Source of the DNA: JARKQH01 sp964631605
GTDB taxonomy: Bacteria; Verrucomicrobiota; Verrucomicrobiia; Limisphaerales; UBA8199
Assembly: GCA_964631605.1 (NCBI GenBank)
Contig: CAZVYG010000009.1
Location: 30,962 to 94,961, forward strand
Length of the DNA stretch: 64,000 bases
Direction: 5' to 3'
Part shown: positions 44,453 through 53,903 of the stretch, piece after piece
Position numbering within the stretch: position 1 is the stretch's first letter
How the letters are laid out: every line of letters starts with the position of its first letter
Notes under the pieces: model-generated
Told to the model about the DNA's origin: nothing
The model's input: the letters and a program-made list of their open reading frames with translations, nothing else
The model's database searches: none
Translations under genes and position numbers: made by a program

Positions 44453-45886
44453 ATGCTGTCCATGACTTCCAGATTCGGACTTTTCCTGCTCGGAACCAGC
44501 CTTCTTGGGCTGGCCGCGCCGCCGGCGGGGGCGGCTCAGGCGCCCAAGCCCAACATTGTTTTCCTTCTGGCCGACGACCTGGGCTGGAGCGATGTGAGTT
44601 ATCATGGGGGAGAAATCAAAACGCCGAACCTGGACCAACTGGCCGCCCGCGGGGCGAAGCTGGAACAATTCTACGTGCAGCCGGTTTGCTCACCCACGCG
44701 GGCCGCGCTGCTGACAGGCCGTTATCCGATGCGCCACGGTCTGCAGGTGGGCGTTGTCCGGCCCTGGGCGCAATACGGCTTGCCGCTCGAGGAGCAAACG
44801 CTGGCGCAGGGGCTTAAACAGGCCGGCTACTTCACCGCCATCTGCGGCAAGTGGCACCTGGGCCATTTCCAGAAACCCTATCTCCCCACCCCGCGCGGCT
44901 TCGACCATCAATACGGCCATTACAACGGCGCCCTGGACTATTTCACCCACGAACGCGACGGCGGATTTGACTGGCACCGCAACGGGGAAACCTGCCGGGA
45001 CGAGGGCTACACCACCGAGTTGATTGGCAATGAGGCGGTGCGATTGATTGAACACCACGACTTCAAGCAGCCGCTGTTTCTTTATGTGCCCTTCAACGCG
45101 CCGCACACCCCGCTGCAGGCCAGGCCCGAGGACCTCCAGCTCTACGAGCACATCCCCAACCGCACCCGGCGCGCCTACGCCGCCATGGTTCACTGCGAGG
45201 ACCTTCAGGTCGGCCGCATCGTGGCCGCCCTCGAAAAACGCGGCGTGGCCACCCACACGCTCTTCATCTTCTCGAGCGACAACGGCGGCCCTCTCGGCAG
45301 CGGCGCCACCAACGGCAGGTTGCGCGCGGGCAAGGGCACCTTGTATGAAGGGGGCACCCGCGTGGCTGCCTTCGCCACGTGGCCGGGCCGCATCCCCGCG
45401 GGCGCCGTCATCCATGAACCCCTCCACATCGTGGACTGGTATCCGACGCTGCTCGGTCTTGCCGGCGCCGAAGTAAAACAAAAATTGCCCCTGGACGGAC
45501 GGAACATCTGGCCCGTCCTGGCCGAGGGAGCTCGGACGCCTCACGCCGACATTCTCCTGAACACCACCCCCAACAACGGCGCCATCCGCATGGGCGACTG
45601 GAAGCTGGTCCTCAACGGCGGCCGGCCCGACGCCGCCGATGGAATCTCGCCCGTCCCCGCCAAACGCAAGGGCAACCGCGCCCGGCCGGCCGGGGATGAA
45701 AATGTGGAGCTGTTCAACCTGGCCGAGGATCCTTATGAACAGCGGAACCTCGCCGCCCAGCACCCCGAGAAAGTCAACGCGTTGCGCGCCCGCCTCGACG
45801 CCTACGCCCGGCAGGCCGTCCCGCCGAAAGCGGCGCCGAAGGCGGCTGACTTTGTCGCGCCCAAGGTTTGGGGTGAATTCAAATGA
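44453..45886 (+). CDS. Secreted sulfatase
   Basis: The type I sulfatase has a signal peptide ending near residue 28, then PNIVFLLADDLGWSD (the Asp-Asp metal site). The activating Cys79 is in the C-type consensus CSPTRAALLTGR; it must be converted to formylglycine by a maturase that is not encoded here. GKWHLGH and SSDNGG are the other signature segments. The enzyme hydrolyses sulfate esters of polysaccharides or aryl compounds outside the cytoplasm. The start is ATG 44453 (or 44462). It is divergent from the TPR-pilT operon, with no ribosome site to decide the start. Confidence 0.9.
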   Translation: MLSMTSRFGLFLLGTSLLGLAAPPAGAAQAPKPNIVFLLADDLGWSDVSYHGGEIKTPNLDQLAARGAKLEQFYVQPVCSPTRAALLTGRYPMRHGLQVGVVRPWAQYGLPLEEQTLAQGLKQAGYFTAICGKWHLGHFQKPYLPTPRGFDHQYGHYNGALDYFTHERDGGFDWHRNGETCRDEGYTTELIGNEAVRLIEHHDFKQPLFLYVPFNAPHTPLQARPEDLQLYEHIPNRTRRAYAAMVHCEDLQVGRIVAALEKRGVATHTLFIFSSDNGGPLGSGATNGRLRAGKGTLYEGGTRVAAFATWPGRIPAGAVIHEPLHIVDWYPTLLGLAGAEVKQKLPLDGRNIWPVLAEGARTPHADILLNTTPNNGAIRMGDWKLVLNGGRPDAADGISPVPAKRKGNRARPAGDENVELFNLAEDPYEQRNLAAQHPEKVNALRARLDAYARQAVPPKAAPKAADFVAPKVWGEFK

Positions 45887-45949
45887 GCGGCGCGGGTGTT
45901 CCGCCCAACCGGACGAAGTGAAGGCGGGCGCCGGGCAGCCGCCGCGCGG

Positions 45950-47233
45950 TCAGGCGCCGAAAAACTTCTGAATTTCGCGCAAGACCTCGACCAGGCGGTC
46001 AATCTCGGCGGTGGTGTTGTAGAAATAGAAGCTGGCCCGCGCGGTGGATTCGACGCCCAATTTGTGCATCAGGGGCTGGTTGCAATGATGCCCGCCGCGC
46101 AACGCGACGCCCCACTGGTCGGCGACCGTCACCACGTCATGGGCGTGCACGCCCTGCAGCAGAAAACTCACCAGCCCCGCCCGGCCAATCCGCGGTCCAA
46201 ACAGCCGGATGCCCTCCTTGAACTCGGCCAGCCGTGCAAAGGCGTAGGCGCCCAATTCCTGGTCGTGGCGGGCGATGTGGTGCCGGCCAATGGCGTCCAG
46301 GTAATCCATCGCCGCCGCCAGGCCGACCGCGCCCGAGATGTCCGGCGTGCCCGCCTCGAACCGGTGGGGCGCATGTTTCCAGGTGCTCTGGTGATACTCG
46401 ACCGAGAGGATCATCTCGCCGCCGCCCTGGTAGGGGGGCAGGGTTTCGAGCAGCTCCTGGCGCCCGTACAAAACCCCGATGCCCGTCGGCCCGCACATCT
46501 TATGCCCTGATAGCGCGAGAAAATCACAGCCCATCTCCTGCACGTCCAGCGGCCGGTGCCCGGCGCTCTGCGCGGCGTCCACCAGCGTGGTCACCCCCGC
46601 CTTGCGCGCGCGGGCGCAAATCTCCGCCACGGGATTGATCGTTCCCAGGGAGTTGGAAATGTGCGTAAAGGCCAGCAGTTTCACCCCCCCGCCCAGCCAC
46701 TCGTCCAACCGGCTCAGGTCCAGCAATCCAACGTCCCCGGTCACCGGCAAATGTTTCAGTTTCGCCCCGGTGCGCTGGGCCAGCAGTTGCCACGGCACCA
46801 GGTTGCTGTGATGCTCCATCTCCGTCAGCAGGAGGATATCCCCGGCCTGGACATGGCGCATGCCCCACGTGGCCGCCACGAGGTTGATTCCCTCGGTCGT
46901 CCCGCGGGTGAAAACAATCTCATCGGGACTCCGGGCGTTCAAGAACCGCGCGGCTCGGGCGCGGGCGGATTCAAACGCGGCGGTGGCGCGGTTGCTCAAC
47001 TCGTGGATGCCGCGGTGGACATTGGCATTGTCGCGCTCGTAGTAACGCTGGAGGGCCTGGATGACCGCCCGCGGCTTCTGCGTCGTCGCCGCGTTATCCA
47101 AATACACCAGCGGCCGGTTGTGAACCTGCTGGTGAAGAATCGGGAAATCGTCCCGCAGGGCGTTCCAGTCGGGACTGCCGCCCTCGGCGGGAGCCGGGGA
47201 CGGTGGAGTGCTGAGGGGCATGGCCTGGGACAT
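45950..47233 (-). CDS. sufS: Cysteine desulfurase SufS
   Basis: The 427-residue PLP enzyme takes sulfur from cysteine for Fe-S cluster assembly. The PLP-binding Lys245 is in SGHKMCGPTG. The sulfur-accepting Cys384 lies in RGGHHCNQPLM (RAGHHCAQPLM in most SufS). TEMEHHSNLVPW and DAAQSAGH are further family segments. The first 22 residues, rich in Ser and Pro, are a lineage extension. It is the last gene of a sufD-sufU-sufT-sufS operon; the gap to sufT is 9 bases. Confidence 0.94.
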   Translation of the reverse strand: MSQAMPLSTPPSPAPAEGGSPDWNALRDDFPILHQQVHNRPLVYLDNAATTQKPRAVIQALQRYYERDNANVHRGIHELSNRATAAFESARARAARFLNARSPDEIVFTRGTTEGINLVAATWGMRHVQAGDILLLTEMEHHSNLVPWQLLAQRTGAKLKHLPVTGDVGLLDLSRLDEWLGGGVKLLAFTHISNSLGTINPVAEICARARKAGVTTLVDAAQSAGHRPLDVQEMGCDFLALSGHKMCGPTGIGVLYGRQELLETLPPYQGGGEMILSVEYHQSTWKHAPHRFEAGTPDISGAVGLAAAMDYLDAIGRHHIARHDQELGAYAFARLAEFKEGIRLFGPRIGRAGLVSFLLQGVHAHDVVTVADQWGVALRGGHHCNQPLMHKLGVESTARASFYFYNTTAEIDRLVEVLREIQKFFGA

Positions 47234-47242
47234 GGAGAAACC

Positions 47243-47791
47243 CTAGAGAAGGCCGAGCTGCAGTTTCGCCGCCTCGCTCATCATGCTCTGGTGCCAGGGC
47301 GGGTCCCATACCAGTTCGACCGCCACGTCGTCCACTCCCTCGAGGCTTAGGAGTTTGTTTTGGACGTCCTGCGCCAGCATGGGCCCCATGCCGCAGCCGG
47401 GCGCGGTGAGAGTCATTTTCACATCCGCCTTGTAGCTATTGGCGCCCAGGGGGGTGAGGTGGCAATCGTAAATGAGCCCCAGGTCCACAATATTCACCGG
47501 GATCTCCGGGTCGTAGCAGGTCCGCAACTGGTTCCAGATCTCCTTTTCGAGCCCCTCCTGGGTGATCGGCGCGCCGGTGCTCACGGGCTTGGGCGCCGCC
47601 TCCATCCCCAGCGCGTCGGCGTCCTTGCCCTCAATGCGGAACATGTTGCCGTTGACGATGACCGTGTAGCTGCCGCCGAGGGACTGCGTCACATAAGCCT
47701 GCTCCCCCTTCTGCAACGTCACCTTGGTCCCCACGGGAATGATGGCCGCTTCGACATCCCGCTGCAGCGTGATTGGCTCGTTACTATTCAT
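47243..47791 (-). CDS. sufT: SufT, MIP18/DUF59-type Fe-S assembly factor
   Basis: The long form (182 residues) has an N-terminal part starting ITLQRDVEAAIIPVGTKVTL and a C-terminal MIP18-like domain: DPEIPVNIVDLGLIYD, then the conserved Cys in LTAPGCGMGP. SufT helps load or mature Fe-S proteins, although its exact step is debated. It lies inside the suf operon, 78 bases after sufU and 9 bases before sufS. Confidence 0.9.
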   Translation of the reverse strand: MNSNEPITLQRDVEAAIIPVGTKVTLQKGEQAYVTQSLGGSYTVIVNGNMFRIEGKDADALGMEAAPKPVSTGAPITQEGLEKEIWNQLRTCYDPEIPVNIVDLGLIYDCHLTPLGANSYKADVKMTLTAPGCGMGPMLAQDVQNKLLSLEGVDDVAVELVWDPPWHQSMMSEAAKLQLGLL

Positions 47792-47869
47792 TATAAGTTC
47801 AAAATATGCTCGACTTCCGCCCGATGCCAGCCCGGCGTGGGCCGCCGCTCGGCGCCCCCCGCTCGGGTC

Positions 47870-48325
47870 CTAGATGTCCTCCGTCTCGGTGGTCACCGGC
47901 TGGCTATCGCCTTTCAGGGCGGACATGACCGCGTGCCAGGCCAATATCGCACACTTCACCCGCGCCGGAAACTTGTGGACCCCCGCGAACACCGCCAGTT
48001 TGCCGACGTCCCCGGCGGCCTGGCCGGTGGTCACCATCTGGCGCACGGCCTCGAACAGGCGCTCGACCTCGGCGCGGGTTTTCCCTTTGGCCGCCTCGGT
48101 GAGCAGCGAAGCCGACGCCTTGGAAATGCAACACCCCGACCCGACGAAGCTGATGTCCTGAATGCGGTCGCCGTCCATCGTGAGAAACAGCTTCAACTGG
48201 TCCCCGCAGAGCGGGTTGTGCCCCTGGGCCGAACGATTGTGCCCCGCCAGCTCGTGAAAATTCCGCGGGTGTTTGCAGTGATCCAGGATCACCTGCTGAT
48301 ACAAATCGCTCAGGTCGTCGAACAT
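47870..48325 (-). CDS. sufU: SufU-type Fe-S/zinc scaffold or sulfur carrier
   Basis: The 151-residue protein has the three conserved cysteines of SufU/IscU: Cys40 (NPLCGD, with the adjacent Asp42), Cys65 (GSGCCISKASAS) and Cys125 (VKCAILAWH). In Bacillus, SufU holds zinc and accepts sulfur from SufS, and the presence of SufS in the same operon fits that. The extra Cys66 beside Cys65 is noted. Its start is directly adjacent to the sufD stop, indicating tight co-translation. Confidence 0.92.
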   Translation of the reverse strand: MFDDLSDLYQQVILDHCKHPRNFHELAGHNRSAQGHNPLCGDQLKLFLTMDGDRIQDISFVGSGCCISKASASLLTEAAKGKTRAEVERLFEAVRQMVTTGQAAGDVGKLAVFAGVHKFPARVKCAILAWHAVMSALKGDSQPVTTETEDI

Positions 48326-49654
48326 TTACTTGATCTCGCTTACGTGCGGGTTGGCCTCGAGGCGGTCCCAAATCAGCCGGTCGAGTTCCTCGCGCGCCCC
48401 TTCGTGGTGAATGCGTTCGATGATCTCGCCCGCAAACGCGTGGATGAGCATCCGTCGCGCCGTTTGGACGCCGATGCCCCGGGCGCGCAGGTAAAAGATC
48501 GAATCCTCGTTCAGTTGCCCGACGGTCGCCCCATGCGTGCACTTGACGTCGTCGGCATAAATCTCCAATTGAGGCTTGGTGTCAATTGTGGCGTCCTCGG
48601 ACAGCAGCAGGTTCTTGTTGGTCTGCTTGGCGTCGGTCTTTTGCGCGGCCTGGTGCACGTAGATGCGGCCGTGGAACACCCCTTTGGAGCGACCATCCAG
48701 AATCCCGTTGTAGTATTCGTGGCTGTTGCAGTGCGGCTCGACATGCTCGACCACCATGTGATGGTCCGCCAACTGGTCGGCCCGCGTCACGTACAACCCG
48801 TTGAGAATGCATTCGGCGCCCTCGCCGGCCAGCCGCAGCCGGATGTTGTTCCGCGAAAGCTTCGCGCCCGTGACAATGGAATGGGAGGCAAAATTGGCCC
48901 CCCGTCCCAGGTCCGCGTGCAGCGCGGAGAGGTGAAAGGCCGTCAGGCTTTCCTCCTGAAACTTGCAGTGCTCGAGGCGGCTGTGCTCCCCCGCGACCAC
49001 CTCGGTGACGCTGTTGGTGAAATGGGCGGCCGGCCCCAAGCTCACGTAACTTTCCAGCACGGTGGCCCGGCTGCCCGCCTCGGCGACAATCAAATTCCGC
49101 GGATGGGTCGTTGCGCCGGACTCCCTGGCCGTGGAAATGAACAGCAGGTGGATGGGAACCTCCACCGTCACCCCGGGGCCCAGGTGGATGAAGGCGCCGT
49201 CCTGGAAAAACGCGTTGTTGAGCGCCGTGAACGGCTGCTTGGCCGCGTCGGCGTGCCGGCCCAGGTGCTGCTGCACCGGCGCCGACGCTGTGGACAGCGC
49301 CGCCGCCAGGCTGGTGATCACCGCCCCCTCCGGAGCAGGTCCCGCCACGGAGAGTTCCGGCACGTAATGGCCGTCCACGAAAACCCTGCGCAAGGCCGGC
49401 AACCTGCCGAACGTCAATTCCCGAACCGCTTCGACCGTGATCCCGGAAGCATCCGCGGCCAGCACCGGCTTGAACGGCAGTTTGGCCAGCGGCGCCAGGT
49501 TCGTGAAGCGCCAGTCTTCCTCCTGCAAAGTCGGGAATCCCAGCTCCGCAAAGCGCGCCATGCCCGCTTTGCGCAGCGGCAAAAGCCAGGACGGCTCCTG
49601 CGCCGCCCGTTCGAATCGCTCGAACTTCTTGCGGTGCTGCTCGATGTCTTTCAT
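48326..49654 (-). CDS. sufD: SufD, Fe-S cluster assembly protein
   Basis: The protein has the SufB/SufD beta-helix fold. DWRFTNLAPLAKLPF is the typical N-terminal motif. FINAL-type segments VEIPIHLLF-like (VTVEVPIHLLFISTARESGA) and GVFHGRIYVHQAAQKTDAKQ follow, then CTHGATVGQLNEDSIFYLRA near the C-terminus, ending with AFAGEIIERI. SufD normally acts with SufB and SufC2 in the scaffold complex, but neither gene is in this window, so the complex must be completed from elsewhere. The start is uncertain (49654, 49681 or 49747), because no ribosome site is visible. I prefer MKDIEQHRKK at 49654. Confidence 0.9.
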   Translation of the reverse strand: MKDIEQHRKKFERFERAAQEPSWLLPLRKAGMARFAELGFPTLQEEDWRFTNLAPLAKLPFKPVLAADASGITVEAVRELTFGRLPALRRVFVDGHYVPELSVAGPAPEGAVITSLAAALSTASAPVQQHLGRHADAAKQPFTALNNAFFQDGAFIHLGPGVTVEVPIHLLFISTARESGATTHPRNLIVAEAGSRATVLESYVSLGPAAHFTNSVTEVVAGEHSRLEHCKFQEESLTAFHLSALHADLGRGANFASHSIVTGAKLSRNNIRLRLAGEGAECILNGLYVTRADQLADHHMVVEHVEPHCNSHEYYNGILDGRSKGVFHGRIYVHQAAQKTDAKQTNKNLLLSEDATIDTKPQLEIYADDVKCTHGATVGQLNEDSIFYLRARGIGVQTARRMLIHAFAGEIIERIHHEGAREELDRLIWDRLEANPHVSEIK

Positions 49655-49862
49655 TCGTGTGGTGTTGGCTAACTCAACCATGTCTGCACAATTGTCTTGC
49701 TGCGTCAATCCGTCAAATGGGTAGTTTCCCACGACCTTCCGGTTCACGCAAGTGACAGAATCCTCTGCCTTGTGGAGACTGGGGCATCCCCCGATTTTTC
49801 AGAAGCCAGCCCCACCGGGCGAGTGGGCGGCAGGTGTCCTTGGGACCGGCCCGAGCCGCTCG

Positions 49863-50435
49863 TCACGGTCCGGTCGGGCCCAACCCCCGGGCCGCTTCCG
49901 CGATGGCCACGGCCCGGCTGCGGGGCAGGCCCCCAGCCTGGAAGATGGCCTGCACATCCGCGATGATGGCGTCCTTTTTGGCCTGCGGGTATTTGGACGG
50001 ATTGATGATCCCATCCAGGTCCTGAACCAATCGGGCGCGCGAAGCGGCCGACATTGGATTTGAAGCCTGCGCTCCCGCCAGCGCCTCGGCCAGCTTGTCG
50101 GCCGCGGCCGCGCTGGGTTTGACCGGCCCTTCCGCCATGGCCACCAGCAGGCGGGACAGCCGCTGCTTCTGTTCCGGCGTCGCCGGGGCGGTGGGCTTGA
50201 TTGCCGCCAGCTCGGTCTGCAAGCGCCCCATGTTTTGCTGCGACGGCGTGGGCGCGACAGCAGCGGGGTTGGGCGCCGGCTTGGGCTGGGGAGCCGTGGC
50301 GGGCGGCACGCCCTGGCGGACGTTGTTCTGGTCCCGCAGTTCCTTGGCCCGTTGCTTGATGATGGTTTCCGGGCCGGCCCAGGCGCAGGCCGCCGCCAAA
50401 CCCAGGGTTGCACCGGCTAAAGTGATCTTCTTCAT
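49863..50435 (-). CDS. Exported hypothetical protein
   Basis: The 190-residue protein has a signal peptide (MKKITLAGATLGLAAACAWA) and a Pro/Ala-rich linker (residues 40-62). Two helical stretches with similar texts follow (KQRLSRLLVAMAEGPVKPSA and RARLVQDLDGIINPSKYPQA), possibly a short repeat. I recognise no family. The ATG at 50435 was chosen because it starts the signal peptide. It is transcribed in the same direction as the suf genes but is separated from sufD by about 200 bases. Confidence 0.65.
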   Translation of the reverse strand: MKKITLAGATLGLAAACAWAGPETIIKQRAKELRDQNNVRQGVPPATAPQPKPAPNPAAVAPTPSQQNMGRLQTELAAIKPTAPATPEQKQRLSRLLVAMAEGPVKPSAAAADKLAEALAGAQASNPMSAASRARLVQDLDGIINPSKYPQAKKDAIIADVQAIFQAGGLPRSRAVAIAEAARGLGPTGP

Positions 50436-50624
50436 AACCACGACAAGGCACACTGCGCCCGCGCGCCCGGCCTGTCAATCATCCACTGGCACACAGCCGG
50501 TCGCGGTTTTTGCTGCTTGGCGCCGATTTGCGGGTTGGCAAAGTTGTTCGTAGTCATTACATCTAATCCACACAATGAAGACCGAACCAACCGCGCGTCG
50601 CAGGCGCAGAGAACCGTTCGCTGA

Positions 50625-51212
50625 ATGAACCTGCCCAACAAACTCACGATTTCCCGTTTCCTCCTCACCATTGCGTTCCTCGGCGTGATGTTTTCCCAAA
50701 TGCGGGGTCATGAGACCGTCGCCCTGACCCTTTTCATCGCCGGGGGCATCACCGATTTCCTCGACGGCCAGCTCGCGCGCCGCTGGAAGCTGATCACCAA
50801 CTTTGGGATTCTGATGGACCCGCTGGCCGACAAAATCATGGTTTGCTCGGCCTTTATCGCGTTCGTGGGATTGGGTTGGATGCCCGCCTGGATGGTCGTC
50901 ATCATTGTCGCGCGGGAACTGGCCATCACCGGGCTGCGCCTGCTGGCGGCCTCGAGAAACGTGGTTCTCGCGGCCGAACGTTACGGCAAACACAAAACCA
51001 TCTCGCAGATTGTAGCGGTGATCTCCATTCTCGTGCTGGCCGCTTATCCCGAATGGGGAGGTTTTGGCCGCCTGTTCGGTTTTGAAATCCAGGGCCGCCC
51101 GTGGGCCTGGTGGTTTACCGAAGCCTCGAAGTGGGTTGCCGTTCTCCTCACCCTGCTCTCGGGCGGGATTTACCTGTGGAAAAACCGCCAACTGTATCTG
51201 GACGATCTGTAG
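50625..51212 (+). CDS. pgsA: CDP-diacylglycerol--glycerol-3-phosphate 3-phosphatidyltransferase
   Basis: The 195-residue membrane protein carries the complete CDP-alcohol phosphotransferase motif D-x2-D-G-x2-A-R-x8-G-x3-D-x3-D: Asp44, Asp47, Gly48, Ala51, Arg52, Gly61, Asp65 and Asp69. LPNKLTISRFLLTI is the usual PgsA opening. It makes phosphatidylglycerol phosphate from CDP-diacylglycerol and glycerol-3-phosphate, the committed step to phosphatidylglycerol and cardiolipin. It is divergent from the exported hypothetical gene and is followed by the mre operon after 148 bases. Confidence 0.92.
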   Translation: MNLPNKLTISRFLLTIAFLGVMFSQMRGHETVALTLFIAGGITDFLDGQLARRWKLITNFGILMDPLADKIMVCSAFIAFVGLGWMPAWMVVIIVARELAITGLRLLAASRNVVLAAERYGKHKTISQIVAVISILVLAAYPEWGGFGRLFGFEIQGRPWAWWFTEASKWVAVLLTLLSGGIYLWKNRQLYLDDL

Positions 51213-51308
51213 CCCAAGACCTTGGGGCTGAATTGGGTCCACGTCCGCGAGTTTTGAGAAAGTTGATGCCGGGCTGCCCAAACCCGGTTTCCCTGCGTTT
51301 TTAACAGC

Positions 51309-51337
51309 TTGACGGCAGGGTTGAAGGGACCTTTAAT
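51309..51337 (+). promoter_or_regulatory. Candidate sigma-70 promoter of the mre operon
   Basis: TTGACG (51309-51314) and TTTAAT (51332-51337) are 17 bases apart; five of six bases match consensus in each box. The mreB ATG follows at 51361. This is the best promoter match seen in the window. Confidence 0.65.
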
Positions 51338-51360
51338 GTTAAGGTTCGTTAGGCAAATTC

Positions 51361-52386
51361 ATGTTTGCACAACTTAAAAGCCTGTTTTCCAATGACATTG
51401 GGATAGACCTGGGCACAGCCAATTCCCTGGTTTATGTGCGCGACCGCGGGATAGTTCTGCGGGAGCCGTCGGTGGTCGCGATACAGGCGGGTACTGCCAA
51501 CGTGCTGGCAGTGGGTGAAGAAGCCAAACGCATGCTGGGGCGGACCCCCGGTAATATCGTGGCCATCCGGCCGATGAAGGATGGAGTGATCGCCGATTTT
51601 GAGATCACCGAAGCGATGCTGCGGCACTTCATTCAAAAGGTGCATCACCGGAAGATGATCGCACCACGGGTGGTCGTCGCAGTCCCCTCGGGCATTACGG
51701 AAGTCGAGAAGCGGGCGGTCAAGGATTCCGCCACTCACGCCGGCGCCCGGGAAGTGTATCTGATTGAACAACCGATGGCCTCGGCCATTGGGGTGGGACT
51801 GCCCGTGCACGAGCCGGCAGGCAATATGATCGTGGATATTGGCGGGGGCACCTGCGAAATCGCGATTATTTCACTGGCCGGAATCGTCTTCTGCCGGAGC
51901 CTGCGGGTAGGCGGAGACGAATTTGACGAAACCATTGTGGCGCACATGAAGCGAGCCTATAACCTAATGATAGGCGAACGCACCGCGGAAGAGATCAAAA
52001 TCCGGATTGGATCGGCTTTTCCGCTGGAGCAGGAATTAACCATGGAAGTGAAGGGCCGCGATTTGAGCGCGGGTCTGCCCAAGACGCTGACCATCCGCTC
52101 GGAAGAAATTCGCGAGGCTTTGCAAGAACCGCTCTCGAGCATTTTAGAGTCAATCCGCATCACGTTGGAACGTTGTCCCCCCGAACTGTCCGCCGACCTG
52201 GTGGACCGCGGCATCATGCTGGCGGGTGGCGGAGCCTTGTTGCGCGGGATTGACCGATTGATCGCCGAGGAGACCGGCTTGCCGGTCGGCATTGCCGAAG
52301 ACCCGCTCAGCGCCGTGGCCGAAGGCACGGGCCGGGTCTTGCAGGAACTTCAGTTCCTCAAACGCGTCAGCTCCAATTCCAGGTAA
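51361..52386 (+). CDS. mreB: Rod-shape actin MreB
   Basis: The 341-residue bacterial actin has its phosphate loops in IGIDLGTANSLVYV and IVDIGGGTCEIAII, and the adenosine motif LAGGGALLRGID. MreB filaments guide the elongation machinery that builds the side wall. It is the first gene of a six-gene set, mreB-mreC-mreD-mrdA-rodA-rng, on one strand with small gaps. Confidence 0.96.
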   Translation: MFAQLKSLFSNDIGIDLGTANSLVYVRDRGIVLREPSVVAIQAGTANVLAVGEEAKRMLGRTPGNIVAIRPMKDGVIADFEITEAMLRHFIQKVHHRKMIAPRVVVAVPSGITEVEKRAVKDSATHAGAREVYLIEQPMASAIGVGLPVHEPAGNMIVDIGGGTCEIAIISLAGIVFCRSLRVGGDEFDETIVAHMKRAYNLMIGERTAEEIKIRIGSAFPLEQELTMEVKGRDLSAGLPKTLTIRSEEIREALQEPLSSILESIRITLERCPPELSADLVDRGIMLAGGGALLRGIDRLIAEETGLPVGIAEDPLSAVAEGTGRVLQELQFLKRVSSNSR

Positions 52387-52526
52387 TTCCCCTCCGAGAT
52401 TCCGTATCGTCGCTCCGGCGGCCTCCCTGCTGGGAAGCCGGCCTGAGGGCGGGCGACCGCGTCTTCCCGCGCGCGGCCGCCGACGACTGGCGAGGCTGAT
52501 GCGCCAGTCCTGGGACACTTGATAAA

Positions 52527-53339
52527 ATGTTACGACGTCCGCATTACATAACGCTGGGATTGGTTGTGTTGCTGACGCTCCTTGTTTTGAATTTGCCAGA
52601 TCAAACGACCGCGCGCCTGAAGCTGGGAATCGGCAGCATCTTTCTGCCGCTTTTCGGCCTGGCCAATACCGCCCAGCAGTCTGCCGAGCAGGCGGCTGCC
52701 CGGCTCCTGCCTCGCAGCGTGCTGCTCGAGCAGAACCGGCGGCTCACCCGTGAGAACGAGCAACTCCGCCTCCAGGCCATGCAGGCCGCTGAAATTGACC
52801 GCGAGAACGTCCGGTTGCGCCAGATGGTGGGATGGCAGCGGCAGCAGCCCTGGAAGCTGAAACTGGCCAACGTGGTCCTGCGCGACCCGGCCAACTGGTG
52901 GCGGACGGTCCATATTGACCTCGGCGCCCGGGACGGCCTCACCAACGACCTGCCCGTGCTTACCCCCGAGGGCCTGGTTGGCCGGGTCTCATCGGTCAGC
53001 CTCACCCGCGCGCAGGTCGTGCTGCTGGGAGACCCCAACTGCAAAGTCGCCGCGCGCGTCGTCAACCCGAGCCGCGACTTGGGAGTCATTGAGAGTTCCG
53101 GCCCCCTGGACATTGATTTGGTCGAAATGGGTTATCTCCCCCGGAACGCCGCCGCCAAGCCCGGGGACGCCGTCGTCACCAGCGGGGAAGGCGGCATTTT
53201 CCCCAAGGGCATCCCCATCGGCACCATTGTGGATGTCCAATCGGTCGAATACGGACTGGCCAAAGCCGCCCGCGTGAAGCTGGCCGTAAACTTGAACGCG
53301 CTCGAACAAGTCTGGGTGATGTTTCCCCGCAATCCATGA
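52527..53339 (+). CDS. mreC: Rod-shape protein MreC
   Basis: The 270-residue bitopic protein has a membrane helix at residues 6-24, a coiled coil at about residues 60-100 (LLEQNRRLTRENEQLRLQAM) and the two beta-barrel domains typical of MreC (GRVSSVSLTRAQVVLLGDPN; GDAVVTSGEGGIFPKGIPIG). It sits in the periplasm and links MreB to PBP2 and RodA. Its stop overlaps the mreD start by 4 bases. Confidence 0.92.
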   Translation: MLRRPHYITLGLVVLLTLLVLNLPDQTTARLKLGIGSIFLPLFGLANTAQQSAEQAAARLLPRSVLLEQNRRLTRENEQLRLQAMQAAEIDRENVRLRQMVGWQRQQPWKLKLANVVLRDPANWWRTVHIDLGARDGLTNDLPVLTPEGLVGRVSSVSLTRAQVVLLGDPNCKVAARVVNPSRDLGVIESSGPLDIDLVEMGYLPRNAAAKPGDAVVTSGEGGIFPKGIPIGTIVDVQSVEYGLAKAARVKLAVNLNALEQVWVMFPRNP

Positions 53340-53887
53340 ATTCCCTGACGACCTTGCTGATTCTGCTGACGGCCATCCTGGTGGTGTTCTGGGAGGCGGC
53401 GTTCAACCCCATCCGCTCCTGGCTCGGGGCGCAGGTCGAACTGCTGCCCGCCCTGATGGTTTACACCGCCTTGCGGCACAACCTTGCCACAGTGGCACTT
53501 TTGGCGGGGGTCGGGGGCTTATGTTTCGATTCTTTGTCCGCCAATCCGCTCGGCATCAGCGTTCTGCCGCTGTTTCTGGTCGGGCTGTTGTTGTTCTTGA
53601 AACGGGACCTCATCCTTCACCAGCAACCTTTTGCCCAGGTGGTTCTTGGATTCGCCGCCAGCGCGGTTGCGCCCGTCCTCGCCCTGCTCATCCTTCTGAC
53701 CGGCGGCACCACCCCGCTGTTGGGTTGGGGGTCGCTGTGGCAGCTTCTGGTGGTGGCCGTGGGCGGGGCTATTGCCACCCCGTTGTTCTTCGAACTCTTC
53801 GGCTGGTTCGATCGTACGCTGGTTTACGGGCCAGCCCACCAAACCAGTTTCCGTCCGGACCGCGAAATCCGCCGCGGACGCCTGTGA
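53336..53887 (+). CDS. mreD: Rod-shape protein MreD
   Basis: This small membrane protein of 183 residues has about five hydrophobic helices and the family segment GGLCFDSLSANPLGISVLPL. Its ATG overlaps the mreC stop (ATGA). MreD completes the elongasome core with MreC. The identity rests on position and hydrophobic profile as much as on sequence. Confidence 0.88.
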   Translation: MNSLTTLLILLTAILVVFWEAAFNPIRSWLGAQVELLPALMVYTALRHNLATVALLAGVGGLCFDSLSANPLGISVLPLFLVGLLLFLKRDLILHQQPFAQVVLGFAASAVAPVLALLILLTGGTTPLLGWGSLWQLLVVAVGGAIATPLFFELFGWFDRTLVYGPAHQTSFRPDREIRRGRL

Positions 53888-53903
53888 ATCGCCCATTGTG
53901 CCC

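Noticed and set aside
47360..49672. Plus-strand frame of about 770 codons across the suf genes
   Set aside because: It is the complement of sufT, sufU and sufD, which have clear motifs and catalytic residues.
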